From Asterella californica (lineage: Eukaryota > Streptophyta > Marchantiopsida > Marchantiales > Aytoniaceae): a stretch of DNA of 64,000 nt. This document shows, in pieces, positions 1 to 11,062 of the stretch. The notes beneath the pieces were generated by a model. The model saw nothing but the letters and a program-made list of their open reading frames with translations, was not told the DNA's origin and did not search any database. Location of the stretch: assembly GCA_036924285.1 (NCBI GenBank), contig JAYKYS010000010.1:14173001-14237000 (forward strand), written 5' to 3'. The translations under genes and the position numbers were made by a program. Within the stretch, counting starts at the first letter, position 1. The number at the start of each line of letters is the position of its first letter.

Positions 1-1293
1 CACAATTCTCAAGTCACTATCATATGTGGATTCGTAACCATACTAGTGTTAAGGGGTACGATCGGGGCTGGAAGATTTGGCACCCCCGGCCAAGATCTAG
101 AAGAGTTAAGAAATCGCCTCCCGGGGACGCATAGGGATCGGGCGGCGAGGACGATGATGGAGTTTCAGAACGACGATGTCTATGAAAGGAGCCAAAGGGA
201 GCTGCTAGACAAAGAATTTGATCCGGTCAGATATTTTGATCCCAAGACGCAACATCATACTCTCGGGGAGCAGGTAGTCGATTGGGATGACCAACGGGCT
301 GCTTTTCTTGCCAAACAAAGAAAGACCAATTTGACCACCAACGGTAAGCCGCGCATCCTTTTAGTGTCCGGTTCTCAGCCGAAGCCGTGTGACAACCCAA
401 TGGGAGATTATTTGATTCTTAAGAATCTCAAGAACAAGGTCGATTACTGCCGCCTACACGATATCGAGATATTCTACAACATGGCCCATCTTGATATGGA
501 AATGTCCGGGTTCTGGGCCAAGCTCCCCCTGTTGCGCAAGCTTATGCTCAATCACCCGGAGGTCGAGTGGATTTGGTGGATGGATAGTGATGCCTTCTTC
601 ACCGACATGCTGTTCGAGCTTCCGATGGAAAAGTACGAAAACTACAACATGGTTCTGCACGGCTGGTATGACCTCGTTTACCAGACGAGGAGCTGGATCG
701 GTTTGAATACGGGGAGCTTTCTCATACGGAATTGTCAGTGGTCTCTGGACATCTTGGACGCCTGGGCTCCGTATGGTCCCAAAGGTAAGCCCAGAACGGA
801 GGGCGGCAAGCTTTTGACGAAATATCTGGATGGGCGACCTGAATTCGAAGCAGATGATCAGTCAGCACTCATCTATCTCCTCCTGTCTCAGAAAGAGAAG
901 TGGGCGGAGAAAACATATTTGGAAAGTTCCTACTTCTTGCACGGGTACTGGGTCATTCTGGTGGAGAATTTCGAGAAAATGATGGAAAAGTATCATCCAG
1001 GACTGGGAGACGACCGCTGGCCGTTCGTGACACACTTCGTCGGATGTAAGCCGTGCCATGGCAACTCAGGAGACTACTCTGCGGAGAGGTGCACGAAGCA
1101 GATGGAGCGAGCGTTCAACTTTGCAGACAATCAGATTTTGCAGACGTATGGCTACACGCATCCAGATCTGGAGACGTTTTCAGTGAAGAAGATCGTAGTA
1201 CCTGCCTCGAACTTGAAGAACCCCAGTGGGATGACGAACCCGGTCGATCAACCCCGACTTCTACGAGGACGTCACAATCTGATCACATTATAG
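1..1293 (+). CDS. XXT: Xyloglucan 6-xylosyltransferase (GT34), 5' end cut by window edge
   Basis: Golgi type II glycosyltransferase that adds xylose from UDP-xylose to the glucan backbone of xyloglucan. The frame is open from base 1 to the TAG at 1291-1293, giving 430 codons. Residues 5-20 are a hydrophobic signal-anchor followed by LRGTIGAGRFGTP, a stretch typical of plant XXT proteins just after the membrane segment. The GT34 domain runs from about residue 115 to 385. WWMDSDAFFTDM supplies the metal-binding DxD (D195, D197 counting from base 1), followed by LNTGSFLIRN, HGYW and HFVGCKPC. Plant XXTs are about 460 aa, so only a short cytosolic N-terminus (about 30 residues) is missing; the true ATG lies left of the window. 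No intron is visible. Closest plant class is XXT1/XXT2-like; which paralogue cannot be settled here. Confidence 0.93.
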   Translation, partial: HNSQVTIICGFVTILVLRGTIGAGRFGTPGQDLEELRNRLPGTHRDRAARTMMEFQNDDVYERSQRELLDKEFDPVRYFDPKTQHHTLGEQVVDWDDQRAAFLAKQRKTNLTTNGKPRILLVSGSQPKPCDNPMGDYLILKNLKNKVDYCRLHDIEIFYNMAHLDMEMSGFWAKLPLLRKLMLNHPEVEWIWWMDSDAFFTDMLFELPMEKYENYNMVLHGWYDLVYQTRSWIGLNTGSFLIRNCQWSLDILDAWAPYGPKGKPRTEGGKLLTKYLDGRPEFEADDQSALIYLLLSQKEKWAEKTYLESSYFLHGYWVILVENFEKMMEKYHPGLGDDRWPFVTHFVGCKPCHGNSGDYSAERCTKQMERAFNFADNQILQTYGYTHPDLETFSVKKIVVPASNLKNPSGMTNPVDQPRLLRGRHNLITL

Positions 1294-4200
1294 TGTAGAA
1301 CAAAATACGAGAAGCTCCATCGGAAGACGGCACACTCAAATAAGAACGTCTTTGAGCACATTCCGAAGCGAAAGCGATCGATCGGCTCTCTTTCGGCTGT
1401 GCCGTGTATAGTATCGTCACGCTCGTCTCACACTTTTCTCTAGGTCTTTGAGTAATCAATTCATTGAAAAGGGTATTTTGCACGTTTCTCACCGAAGCTG
1501 GGGTCTGCTGGCACATAATGCTTCATGGAAGTTCCTGCCCACTGCAATCCGTCGCATGCTCTCCTAGAAAGTGTAGTGCAGTTTATCTGTTAAGAGGTCA
1601 GCGCCATTTCCTTCCATTACTTTCCCCCTTGGGAGGGAGCCACAGGGGCTGGACGGATCAAACGTGTAAGGATGGGTTCTCTGTGGCTCACCGTGGTGCT
1701 TCTACTTTCAGGCTCGCCGTGTATATTATGCTGGGTAGTAGGAGAAAGGGGGGATGAGATGGGTGGGTCTCGATTATCGCGATATATGAGTAATCAATTA
1801 CAGGTCCTGGACCATTAAACTATCAAGAGAGAACGTCAAAAGATTTAGAATCAGTCGCAAAAAGAAACCGAAACTGTAATGAAATGAGAAGGTTGCGTAG
1901 CGTATATATGATCACTCTTATTCAGTCAGATTTGCAGTTCCTGTAAGCGGATGTTGTGGATCAGCCATTTCTGCTTCTACTGATCCTTTCAGCACTTGAA
2001 TCCGAACTTGAAAGTCGTATATTTGCTCGTGATTGGATGTTTACGTCAATCAACTGCTTATGTATGACAAGGTCATTGGTTGTAACAGGAGACTCCGACA
2101 TATTTGGATCGGTGTAGAATCGTTTATTTCTGAGGGCCGATATTTCTATTTGGTATGAATTATGTACGAGTATAGACATGCGCTACCGTCAGAAGGCAGA
2201 TCGATCAGATCAGCTTTTAGTGTCGATGTCCAACTCACGTGGGGTGTAGGGTAATCTGGGAGTCTACATTTTGAATTGGCGTCTTGCCGTTTTTGTCCCT
2301 GATTGATATGTTTCTACGGTAGTCCCCACAGGCTACTCTCTGCAGAATTCTTTCTGTCTGGTTCCGGGCTGTTCCACTTAAATCCAGAACGGGTTGCCTC
2401 CCGTAGTCCTACAATTCGAGAAACGGAGAAAGAAGCCACAGCAAGTCTCCGCTTCATGATCACTGGACGATGGAAATTGTGCATAGCTGGTGAGTTTGTT
2501 TGGTACGAGAAAGTCGTTCGCTTGGCATGTAGTCAGGGTTCCACAACTGGGCAGGGCAGTCAAAGTCATCATCGTGCTTGCCTGTTGAGATTTCCTTTTC
2601 AGTACTGATAGTGTCAAGCTAATGATGATTGTCGCTTTCTCATTACTTACCGTATCTGCATGTGAATCACACAATCTGTCGCGTACTTTCTGTACATATT
2701 AGAGGGACTTCCACAGCATATGCTGTCGGCATCCCGGCACTCCGACGAGGTGTCCACCCGGCCACTGAAGCGTGCCTTTCCTTGCTGTTCCAAATTTCCG
2801 AGTCCCGACTTGCATCCATCAAGGATCAGGACATCATGCACGAATCCATTCAAAGGCGTTCATGGCAAATTTCTCCTCCTGTGGCAGACTCGAATCACAC
2901 ATGAGCACAGACTCCACAACGGCAGAACGTGATGGTACGGTGTGGTTTGCGTGCGTCGTTAGCATGACGAACGTTTTCTAATCTCACGGAAATGGATGAC
3001 GTGTTTTCTGTTTTATGTTCTATTTGACTTCCTTTTGACTTTTTAATTTGATTTAATAGCTGTTTTCTCCATGAAGGTTTGTGATCCTACACGGATTACA
3101 CCACCCCTGCAGTACCCGCTCGCGATTACACGGCTCGCCCATGAGAACCAGCAGGTCGAGGTTCACTACACTTGACTTGTAGTTTTAACCAACACACTTT
3201 TGGCCGACCGTCGGAGTACGACCACCTGCTACTGTTGGAAGACCTGACGTGGACAGGATTTCCATGTTGGAATGTCGAATGAGTAAGAGCATCTTCACCG
3301 GATCACTGTAAATGCCTCGGCACTGTAACAGTCGCCTTCTTGGCGTGATGGGTGAGAAAAGACGGAAATTTATCTCTAATTTTTTCTCGACAAATTTTTA
3401 CGTTAAACTTGAAATGCATTAAATGATATTATTTGTTTATTTATTTACCTTATTTACACTTCGAAAGGTAAATAAAATTTAATATATATTTTAAATCTTC
3501 CCACGAGAAAAATTAAAACATATATTTATGTCTTCGTAAAACAGCACAATCTGAGAATTAAGGTGTCTATCTTATCCTCCTAGCAACGCATCAGACCGGA
3601 CTTCATTTATGGGTTATATTTTACTGAGTTGGCTACTTCGAGGTGAGTTAATATATATTAATTATAAGTTTATTTAATTTTTCATAATATCTTATTATAA
3701 AATATTTATTTTATCCTAAGATAAAATAAAATTCACTGTACAAGGCCGTTGGGAATGCTTATTCTCTCGATCGAAACCAAAACTGGGAACTCGTACTTTC
3801 CGATCCATTTCCAGTGTTTGGGTGGAGATTCCCTAACTTTAGTTACTTACCGTTAAGGTCCCAAGAAATATAGTCAGGAACGACATCCGGCCACTGTAAA
3901 GAGGAGAAGAGAAGGTGCCGAGAGTTTCAAAGATTTAGTTTTCGCGTTCTATCGCGGATGTTTCGTTAGTCAGAACTGACCGACCGAGATTCTCTGCAAA
4001 CAAAAGGAAGAAACGCAAAGACACGTTCGCGGTCTGTCTCGGAGACTTTACTTTGGCTCCACGGTGATAGGAAACCGACTATACCTCGGATAACAGGTTC
4101 CGTGTAAACTGAAGAGTACCCTCTAATTTACATGTGCTCCTGGTACATTCTCGATCTCGCGAGCACGTGGTACGTGCGAGGGAGAGGAAAAACGCGACGC

Positions 4201-4440
4201 AAGAAGAACAAATAGATCCGCTTGCAGTGGAAATGCAGGGCTATGTCGTAGTGATTTTTCGGATATATTTTTTTTCTATAGTTTTTCGGGTTTTTATAAC
4301 GATTCTTCCTTCCGTTTCTGTTAATTTTTTTCACTTTTCAGTTTGTTTTATGATTCTATCCGTCTGTTTCACTGCATGATAATAACTTCTTCTCTTTTTT
4401 TTGGTTTTCACAATCGACGTATAGCTATGCTATCCCATAG
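1294..4440. other. Intergenic DNA downstream of XXT, no gene seen
   Basis: The first several hundred bases probably include the XXT 3' UTR. The open frames here are short and match nothing recognisable. An AT-rich tract at about 3360-3730 contains a small inverted motif (about 3485-3530, CTTCCC...GAGAAA) like those found in other AT-rich stretches of the window. Confidence 0.6.
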
Positions 4441-4518
4441 CAACAAAAAACTACGCTTATAACGGAATTACGATATTATCAACAAAAAACTACGTTTGTA
4501 ACGAAATTACGATATTAT
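4441..4518. repeat. 39-bp tandem duplication
   Basis: Two adjacent copies (4441-4479 and 4480-4518), each starting CAACAAAAAACTACG and ending ACGATATTAT, with a few substitutions. It lies in a pyrimidine-rich stretch with wording similar to 27780-27910 (shared TTCTCACAATCGAC-like phrase), suggesting a dispersed repeat. Confidence 0.8.
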
Positions 4519-4900
4519 GCATCAACAATTTATACGGGTCTATCCTCTTCTTTTTTTCTTTTTGGTCTTCAACAACTCCATCCATCTCAGTTTAAATCGC
4601 ATGTTTTTGTTAAACAGAAACATGTGGTTTAAACTGAATACATTGACTTTAAATATTGTTAGAAAATCGGAAGACAATATTGTTCCGATTGATATGACTT
4701 GAGAATTATTATTTCTGAAAATCGCTGAATAAAGTATCTAAAATAAATAAGTGTTTCTTGGATCTTGCATAGGGAAAAGATCCATAAATAAAACAAGTAG
4801 AAGAATTCTCGTGCTGCCATAAAGAGAAACTCTGCAAGTAATAAAAAGCAGTGTAAACTTTTTAGTTTATGATTTAATTTTTTAATAATAATTAAAATAT

Positions 4901-4941
4901 ACATAGATTCTTCTCTTCTGAACTGAGGAGAGGTGAATAAG
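4901..4941. repeat. Small imperfect palindrome (TTC-CTCTTC...GAGAGGTGAAT type)
   Basis: ATTCTTCTCTTC is followed after eight bases by GGAGAGGTGAAT, an imperfect inverted repeat. It resembles the palindromes at 25101, 25189, 25636, 55521, 59686 and 61629, suggesting one dispersed hairpin family. Confidence 0.5.
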
Positions 4942-4980
4942 ACTACATTACTTACTATATGTCATGTAGCCATTCGTGAA

Positions 4981-5077
4981 TATGCATGCAATATAAGAAA
5001 TGAATATGCATGCAACATGCATCAAGATGATATGCATACATGCATGTCACCTTCATCAAACTGATATGCATGCATGA
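4981..5077. repeat. Cluster of CATGCA (RY-type) motifs
   Basis: At least six CATGCA words, several in TGCATGCA palindromes, lie within about 100 bases. In plants CATGCA is the core bound by B3-domain factors of the ABI3/FUS3/LEC2 type. No gene lies next to it, so this may equally be simple-sequence expansion. Confidence 0.6.
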
Positions 5078-5339
5078 TATCACCTTGATACGCGTTAAAT
5101 ATATATCCATTTAATGACTGCGGTGAGAAAATTTCTGCTTTAAAGATATAGATCCTTTACTCTTTAAATCTAAAACAGAGATAAAAAAGTTTTATCGCTA
5201 CGAGTGGAAATGCTCCAAGCGCATTTATTTACTAAAGAAGAGAGGCTAAACTTCCGCTAAAGCAGTTTGAAATGAATTCAAATGATCATTCATAGCTCCT
5301 TCACTACCATATTCATGTGACTCACTGCAGCAGTCGCTC

Positions 5340-5505
5340 GGATCGTCTCATACCTCAAGTCTTAATTTTGGATTTCTAATTCGGTGATGTATTCGTACAT
5401 TATGTAGTCTTGATGTTGCTACCCGGATCATCTCATACCTCAAGTCCTGATTTTTGATTTCCAATTCGGTGATACGTTTGTACGCTACGTGTAAATCTTG
5501 TATCA
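5340..5505. repeat. 85-bp imperfect tandem duplication
   Basis: GGATCGTCTCATACCTCAAG at 5340 recurs as GGATCATCTCATACCTCAAG at 5425. The rest of the units (TTGATTTC.AATTCGGTGAT, then a GTAC-containing part) also match with scattered changes. It overlaps the minus-strand reading frame listed next. Confidence 0.8.
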
Positions 5506-5620
5506 CCTCAAACATACTTGATGTTACTTTGAACATATCGTTTACGGTTCCCACTCGAGTTTTGAATCTCTCCCTTAACTGTGGTTTCAAACACATTAGT
5601 GAATTTTCTGTCTCCAGCAT
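5348..5620 (-). pseudogene. Short charged reading frame, probably a retroelement gag relic
   Basis: A 90-codon minus frame rich in K, R and E with heptad-like stretches (for example ITELEIKNQDLRYEM), possibly coiled coil. The C-terminal part is built from an 85-bp duplication. The surrounding 5.3-9.9 kb is pyrimidine-rich on the plus strand, as expected for decayed minus-strand coding DNA. I recognise no family. Confidence 0.3.
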
Positions 5621-6074
5621 ATCATAAAATGACCCTTGATGCTTCCTCTAAAACATATTCTCCAACATTTGTCTGAACTCCTTCATAGGCAGTGGATATC
5701 CACTACGCACCGTTCTTGGTGTCCTAAAACTCTTAGCATAGTGCTGATAAAATCTCGTTCTATCTATCCGCTCTCCCTCCATCGTTCATTGACACATTTC
5801 TTTTATGAACTCATCGTCCTCCAAATCCGTTTCTAGATTTTGTTCTTCGCTTCCTCAAACTTCTAGTTCAGAAACTTGTTGACATCCTCCTTCGATGCAT
5901 TCATCCTTCCATCGATGTCGTGTCATGTATCGACTTGGGGTTGAAAAGAAAGGATAGGGAGGCAAATTTCTTCAACATGGTACATCACTGTGTAAGGCTC
6001 GTCAAAAGACCAACAGATATAAATTGAGAGAGTTATAATAGATTAGAGATTCATGATTTTGATGAATATCATTG

Positions 6075-6235
6075 CTGACGTGGCATCAAGATCTGACGTG
6101 GACAGTGCTAACATGAGACTTTCATGATGTGTGTATGCTGACTGGAAAAATTACTAGCATGGTATTGATGACTTGGTATTTTTGCTGACGTGTCAACATA
6201 CTTGGTGATGTTGACTACGATGGATTATGACGTGG
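6075..6235. promoter_or_regulatory. Cluster of four TGACGTG motifs
   Basis: TGACGTG starts at 6075, 6093, 6186 and 6228. ACGT-core words of this type are bound by plant bZIP factors (as-1, G-box or ABRE-like). A TATA-like box follows at 6443, so this could be the U3 enhancer of an LTR. The phrase GTGGCATCAAGAT is shared with the LTR at about 14190. Confidence 0.45.
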
Positions 6236-6442
6236 AGTTATGCTAATTTGGATGTGAGTGTGATGTGGCAGAACATTGACTAGGCAAGGAGACTGACATG
6301 GTCACATGCATGCGTGTCACTTGGATAGTTGTATGGATATAATTTGAAAAAATACATGTGTGCCGTGTGACGAGACCATGTGAAGAACATTTGACTATGT
6401 TTAGGATTGACCTTATGTACAGGGTGGGGTGCTCACGAGCAG

Positions 6443-6449
6443 TATAAAA
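6443..6449 (+). promoter_or_regulatory. TATA-like box
   Basis: TATAAAA lies about 210 bases after the TGACGTG cluster and before untranslated, leader-like DNA (6540-7300). The arrangement fits an LTR promoter; no host gene follows. Confidence 0.4.
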
Positions 6450-6539
6450 GCATATGGTACAAGGAGATCATTTGGTTTCATATGTCGTTAGACTGCCGAT
6501 ATTTCATCAGTTGTTTTTGGTGTTTTTAAGATTTTGAAT

Positions 6540-7300
6540 GGATGTTGTGAGTTTCGGGTGGTTTCGAACAAACGCCTCCCACCCGCAGACACTTTTGGAA
6601 GGGAGGTCAGAAAAGATACTTGGGAAGATACTTAAAAAAGCCTCGGCGTCTCCAAAGACTTTTACACTTGAAGGGAGGTTTGGAAAATTTGAGGGGTGTA
6701 ACTTCTTGTGAGAATGTCATGTGGAGCGAAAGTGGTCTTGTTGGAACTCTGTGCTCAACGACTTTCCAACGATATCAAATACAACTCATTTGGAGCTGGT
6801 ATGAAGAAGTTGCGAATGTTCAAAGTTTTTTGTTAGATTTCAGAGTTTTTGACAAAAGCATCCGCGCTCACATAGACTTTTTGGTTGCAGCAGGTGTTTG
6901 AGATATCAGTTGGGGATGAAAACATTCTCATTGGAAGCTTGCTTCACTAGCTTTCCAGTGCAACCAAAGACACCGGATTTGTAGCACCATGGAGGAAACT
7001 ATGAGAATTTGAAGATGCATGAGTTTTTTAGGGTTTTTTGAGATAAAACCTCCTTGCCTACTGAGACTTTTTGGCTGCAACTTGGAATTGGCATGTTAGA
7101 TGGAGATGTTTGAAGTACCGTCGGAAAGCTAACTTTGATGGCTTTCGGATGACCTGAGTTTGAAGGGTTTGGAGTTACGACAAAACAACTGCAGCGGTTC
7201 AAAATTGATGGTTATTTCTAAGGGTTTTTTTTACACGGGTGTTTGAGAAGTAGATTTTGACAATGCATAGTTTGTCTGGGGAGCTCGGTTTGGCACAAAT
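6540..7300 (+). repeat. Leader-like non-coding DNA with quasi-periodic units
   Basis: Phrases such as ACTTTCCAACGATATCAAAT, AGCTTTCCAGTGCAACC and GGCTTTCGGATGACC recur about every 170-220 bases, each followed by GAGTTT or GGAGTT wording. Similar paragraph-like DNA occurs at 45.5-46.4, 53.86-54.3 and 62.9-64 kb. The position after a TATA box suggests an LTR R-U5 or leader region. No reading frame is convincing. Confidence 0.4.
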
Positions 7301-7599
7301 TGGATATGATTGTAAAGAATTTTCTGAGGTCTTTCTGATGGTGTTGGTATATTTTGGGTTTGGAGGATAGGGTAAAAATCATAAATATTTCAAATCTGTT
7401 TGTACATGCAAAAGAAAACTAATGTGTAAATAAAAGAAATTTTGGCTTTGGAGAGGATGTTCTACTAGGGTTGCTCACTCACTCGTGCATTTTTTACTCA
7501 GCTCACTTCTTCTTCTACTTACGAGAGATCTGTACAGTCAAGAATCTAGTGTTTTCTCATACAACTTTTACGTATAAAATTCATACGATATGATATCAT

Positions 7600-9960
7600 T
7601 TTCTGCTTGATTTTTCTCAATGCTTCTAGGCTCATGTTATCCTTCAGAAAGGATCTCTTTCGTCCATGAGATCCTCTCCTCATGCTGTTATTTTCTTCTC
7701 TTTATCCTCTTGGTTTACGAGTTCTACTCTATGTTCGACCACTACTTTTTTGATTGTATCCTTATCGTGATCTCGTCTAGTCTCCAGTGTTTTCTCTGGA
7801 CTAGCATGTTCTCTTTCATCTACTTGTATCACTTCCAGTTCCGGAAGGACCGTGGGCTCTCTAGATTCCACCTCCATCTCCTTCAGCTCTTCTTGTATAT
7901 CCCATACTATCGTCTTATCCGAGGTTTATGGAACATCCGGATGTCTCGAATCTTCTCTACTCTTCTCCTATTCTTCTATTTGCTCCCCTACACTTTCCTG
8001 ATTGACGAGTACCACTAGGCACTCCTCTCGTTCTTGACTACTTCCTATTGAAGTGTCCTCCTGATTCACTTCTACTCCTCTCTTGATCATACTTCACTTT
8101 GATTCCTCGTCGTAGACTTCATTGACTCCGCATCTCCTAGAAGCGAAATAGAGTTGATCTCCATCATCATCGATGATGAATACTTCATTGCCTCCAACTC
8201 CTTTAGCACTCGTCCAGACTGCCAAACCCAATCTCCCATGTCCTTCATACCCAATTCGTTCATTAGTTCTAGAAAACTCATCTCTTTCTTCGGTTCCTCT
8301 TCAGTCGATGCATTCTCTAGAGTATACTGAAATCTGATGTGAATATTCACTCATGTGGATTTTGCAGGAGTATGTTCTCAGCTCAACCTTTCCATTCTTA
8401 CAACTACTTCTTCTTGTTCTAGTTTGTTCTCCACATCTGAAGACTCCGTCGCACTACTCTCTGTGCTTCCTTCAGATTTACTTTCTTCATCTCTGAACTG
8501 CTTTCATCTTCCACTTTTCGTGGAAAAAAAGCCCCCCTTGGAGCATCGTGGAGCATCGTGTGTGATGCACTTAGAGTATCTGCATTTGAGGATTTGTAAT
8601 CTATCATCTTGGTTGTATCTTGTTTCACTGGTCCCTTCCCGGATGATTGTGAATTTTCCAAGATCATCACCTTCCTCTTATCTCTCGAGGTCTCTCTCAC
8701 GATATAGTTAATCTTTGAGAACTACGTTCCACCACTAGAATGCTTGTACTATGAGTTCTCTTCTTTGAACTATCCACACCTTTTTCTTCTCCCGGTGATT
8801 GCGTAGGTCATATCTTGGATAGGGTAGTTCCTCGACTTCTAGTTGATTTCATAGTATCCGCACTATTCTCCCTAGAGCTTGTCATCTTCTCTATTTCTCT
8901 TCTCTATCGAACACTCTCTTCAAGAGCATCTTCTCCTTGCATTGTTAGTTCTCATATTGCTCTTCCTAGAGAAGCATCTTCTTTGGATGTATAACGGTAT
9001 ATCCACATGAATTGTGGACTCACGTATGACGATGTTATCTTTCTCATCTTCGTCCACTACAATCTCACGCATTCGCTACTAAGTCGTTCTGTCACGTATT
9101 GTGTCAAACGACTTCTCATCCACCTTCCATAAAATTCAATATCACCATAATGATCAATCTCTTTGTAATCTCTCTTTCTTCTTGTCTTCTAGCTACAACC
9201 ATGTTGATCCAACTAAGACGATGGCTCTATAACTTGCCTTTGCACCTCGAAGCATAGTAGATTCCTTTACTCGTCCTCCACTCTAGATATGCATTTTGTG
9301 ACCACTCCATTAGAATTTTGAGCTTGTTATGGATTTGCCTCTCCTCTTTACTATTTGGAAAGCTTCAGAAATAAAATTTTCATCGAGCTTGTATTATCTT
9401 CTATTCACCACGAACTTATGAGTCGTCAGATGGTATGAATTTACTACCACAAGTGCTTGCTCCACATAGAAATCCTGAATACAAATGTCTTTGAATCTCT
9501 CGAACTGCTCTAACCACTTTCTCGTATTCATCTGCTTCTCAAGGTCATACACCTAAGAACTTCTCGCAATGAAATTGATTGGAGCTTCACCTGGTCTCGA
9601 TGCATCTCTTGCGGTTAATCTAATAAAAGCTATCGTTCCATATGTTGTTCTCTTCCTACTCTCGTTTTGATTTTGTTGCAATGCTAAAACTAAACAATCA
9701 GTCTTCAACTTCTCCTATTCCTCTTCTCCAAATGATGTGAAATAGGCTTCGCTACTCTGACTCTCACAGTTTGATTAGAGTTTGATTTCAAATTCTCTCG
9801 ACTCTTGGTAGCACTACAGTTGAGGACATTCTTCTGTTGTATCCGTTCAATCGTCGATCGTCTTCCGCATGTGATTCTAGCTCACATGTGTAATGTCTCG
9901 TTGTCATTCCTCGATCGTTCATCCGTGTGTAGTTGGCACAGTACCTAATAACTTGTTATT
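7600..9960 (-). pseudogene. Decayed retroelement, gag-like, minus strand
   Basis: Strongly pyrimidine-rich on the plus strand. The minus strand gives charged fragments between stops: about 7680-7877, 8087-8350 (EEEPKKEMSFLELMNELG), 8419-8700, and an unlisted stretch at about 9440-9540 reading KWLEQFERFKDICIQDFY. Frames change repeatedly, so it is not a working gene. The family could not be fixed; a gypsy gag or protease region is the best guess from composition and from its neighbours. Confidence 0.4.
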
Positions 9961-10289
9961 TTCAAGTTTTGTGTTTCAATCGATAGGCTAGTGGTACTTG
10001 ATTATGCCATGGTCTTGTTCGCTCCTACATGTTATTATCGTACTTTTTTGCCATCTGTTGTTCATTCATCCAGTTCCAATGCATTCGGCTTAATCTTGAT
10101 TGTCCATTCATTCGTCTCGTTGCTTCTTCATTATGGTACTTCTGGAAAATTCAGAAAATTTAAGTTGACACGTGGTAATATTTAGTGTAACAGATAAGCG
10201 AAAAGCTAAGAAATGCTACTCAATAAAATCTTCTATGAATCGGCTAATTTCATGAATACTTTTACTTTAATTTAATAAGAATAGATAAA

Positions 10290-11062
10290 TTGACATTTGC
10301 TATGATCAATCTTATTATCGAACTTAGTTTGAAGAAAAAACTAATCGATAATAAACTATGTGGAACTTACGTCTTACGGATGTTGGCGAGTCTTGCTATG
10401 ATCAATTTTATTATCGGACCTAGTTTGATGAGAAAAACTAATTGACAATAACTATGTGCAACTTATCTCTTACGGATGTTAGCGAGTCGTGTGATGATCA
10501 ATCTTATTATCGAATCTAGTTTGAAGAAAAAACTAATCGATGATAAACTATATACAACTTATCTCTTACGGATGTTAGCGAGTCTTGCGACGATCAATCT
10601 TATTATCGAATCTAGTCTGATGAAAACAACTAATCGATAATAAACTATATGCAACTTACCTCTTATGGATGTTAGCGAGTCTTGTGATGATCAATCTTAT
10701 TATCGAATCTAATTTGAAGAAAAAATCAATCGACGATAAACTATATGCAACTTACCTCTTATGGATGTTAGCGAGTCTTGTGATGATCAATCTTATTATC
10801 GAATCTAATTTGAAGAAAAAATCAATCGACGATAAACTATATGCAACTTATCTCTTACGGATGTTAACGAGTCTTGCGACGGTCAATCTTATTATTGAAC
10901 TTAGTTTGATGAAAAAACTAATTGACGATAAACTATATGCAACTTACCTCTTACGGATGTTAGCGAGTCTTGCGATGATCAATCTTATTATCAAACCTAG
11001 TTTGAAGAAAATAACTAATCGACAATAAACTATGGGTAACTTACCGCTTACGGATGTTGAGT
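10290..11062 (+). repeat. 96-bp minisatellite, about eight units, partly open reading
   Basis: The anchor GGATGTTAGCGAGTC or a near variant starts at 10378, 10474, 10570, 10667, 10763, 10859, 10955 and 11052, a period of 96-97. Because 96 is divisible by 3, units 4-7 read through as a 32-residue repeat (10669-11028) beginning MLASLVMINLIIESNL. The earliest units carry indels that break the frame. The reading frame is probably a by-product of the period; no known protein repeat is recognised. Confidence 0.88.

Noticed and set aside
1464..1757. 97-codon frame after XXT
   Set aside because: No domain, and it lies where the 3' UTR is expected.
7620..8018. 132-codon hydrophobic plus-strand frame
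   Set aside because: CT-rich DNA gives artificial L/F/S-rich translations; the opposite strand looks like decayed gag.
10290..11062. CRISPR-like array
   Set aside because: Units are contiguous with a 96-bp period and no unique spacers; the genome is eukaryotic. The 157-bp array fails for the same reason.
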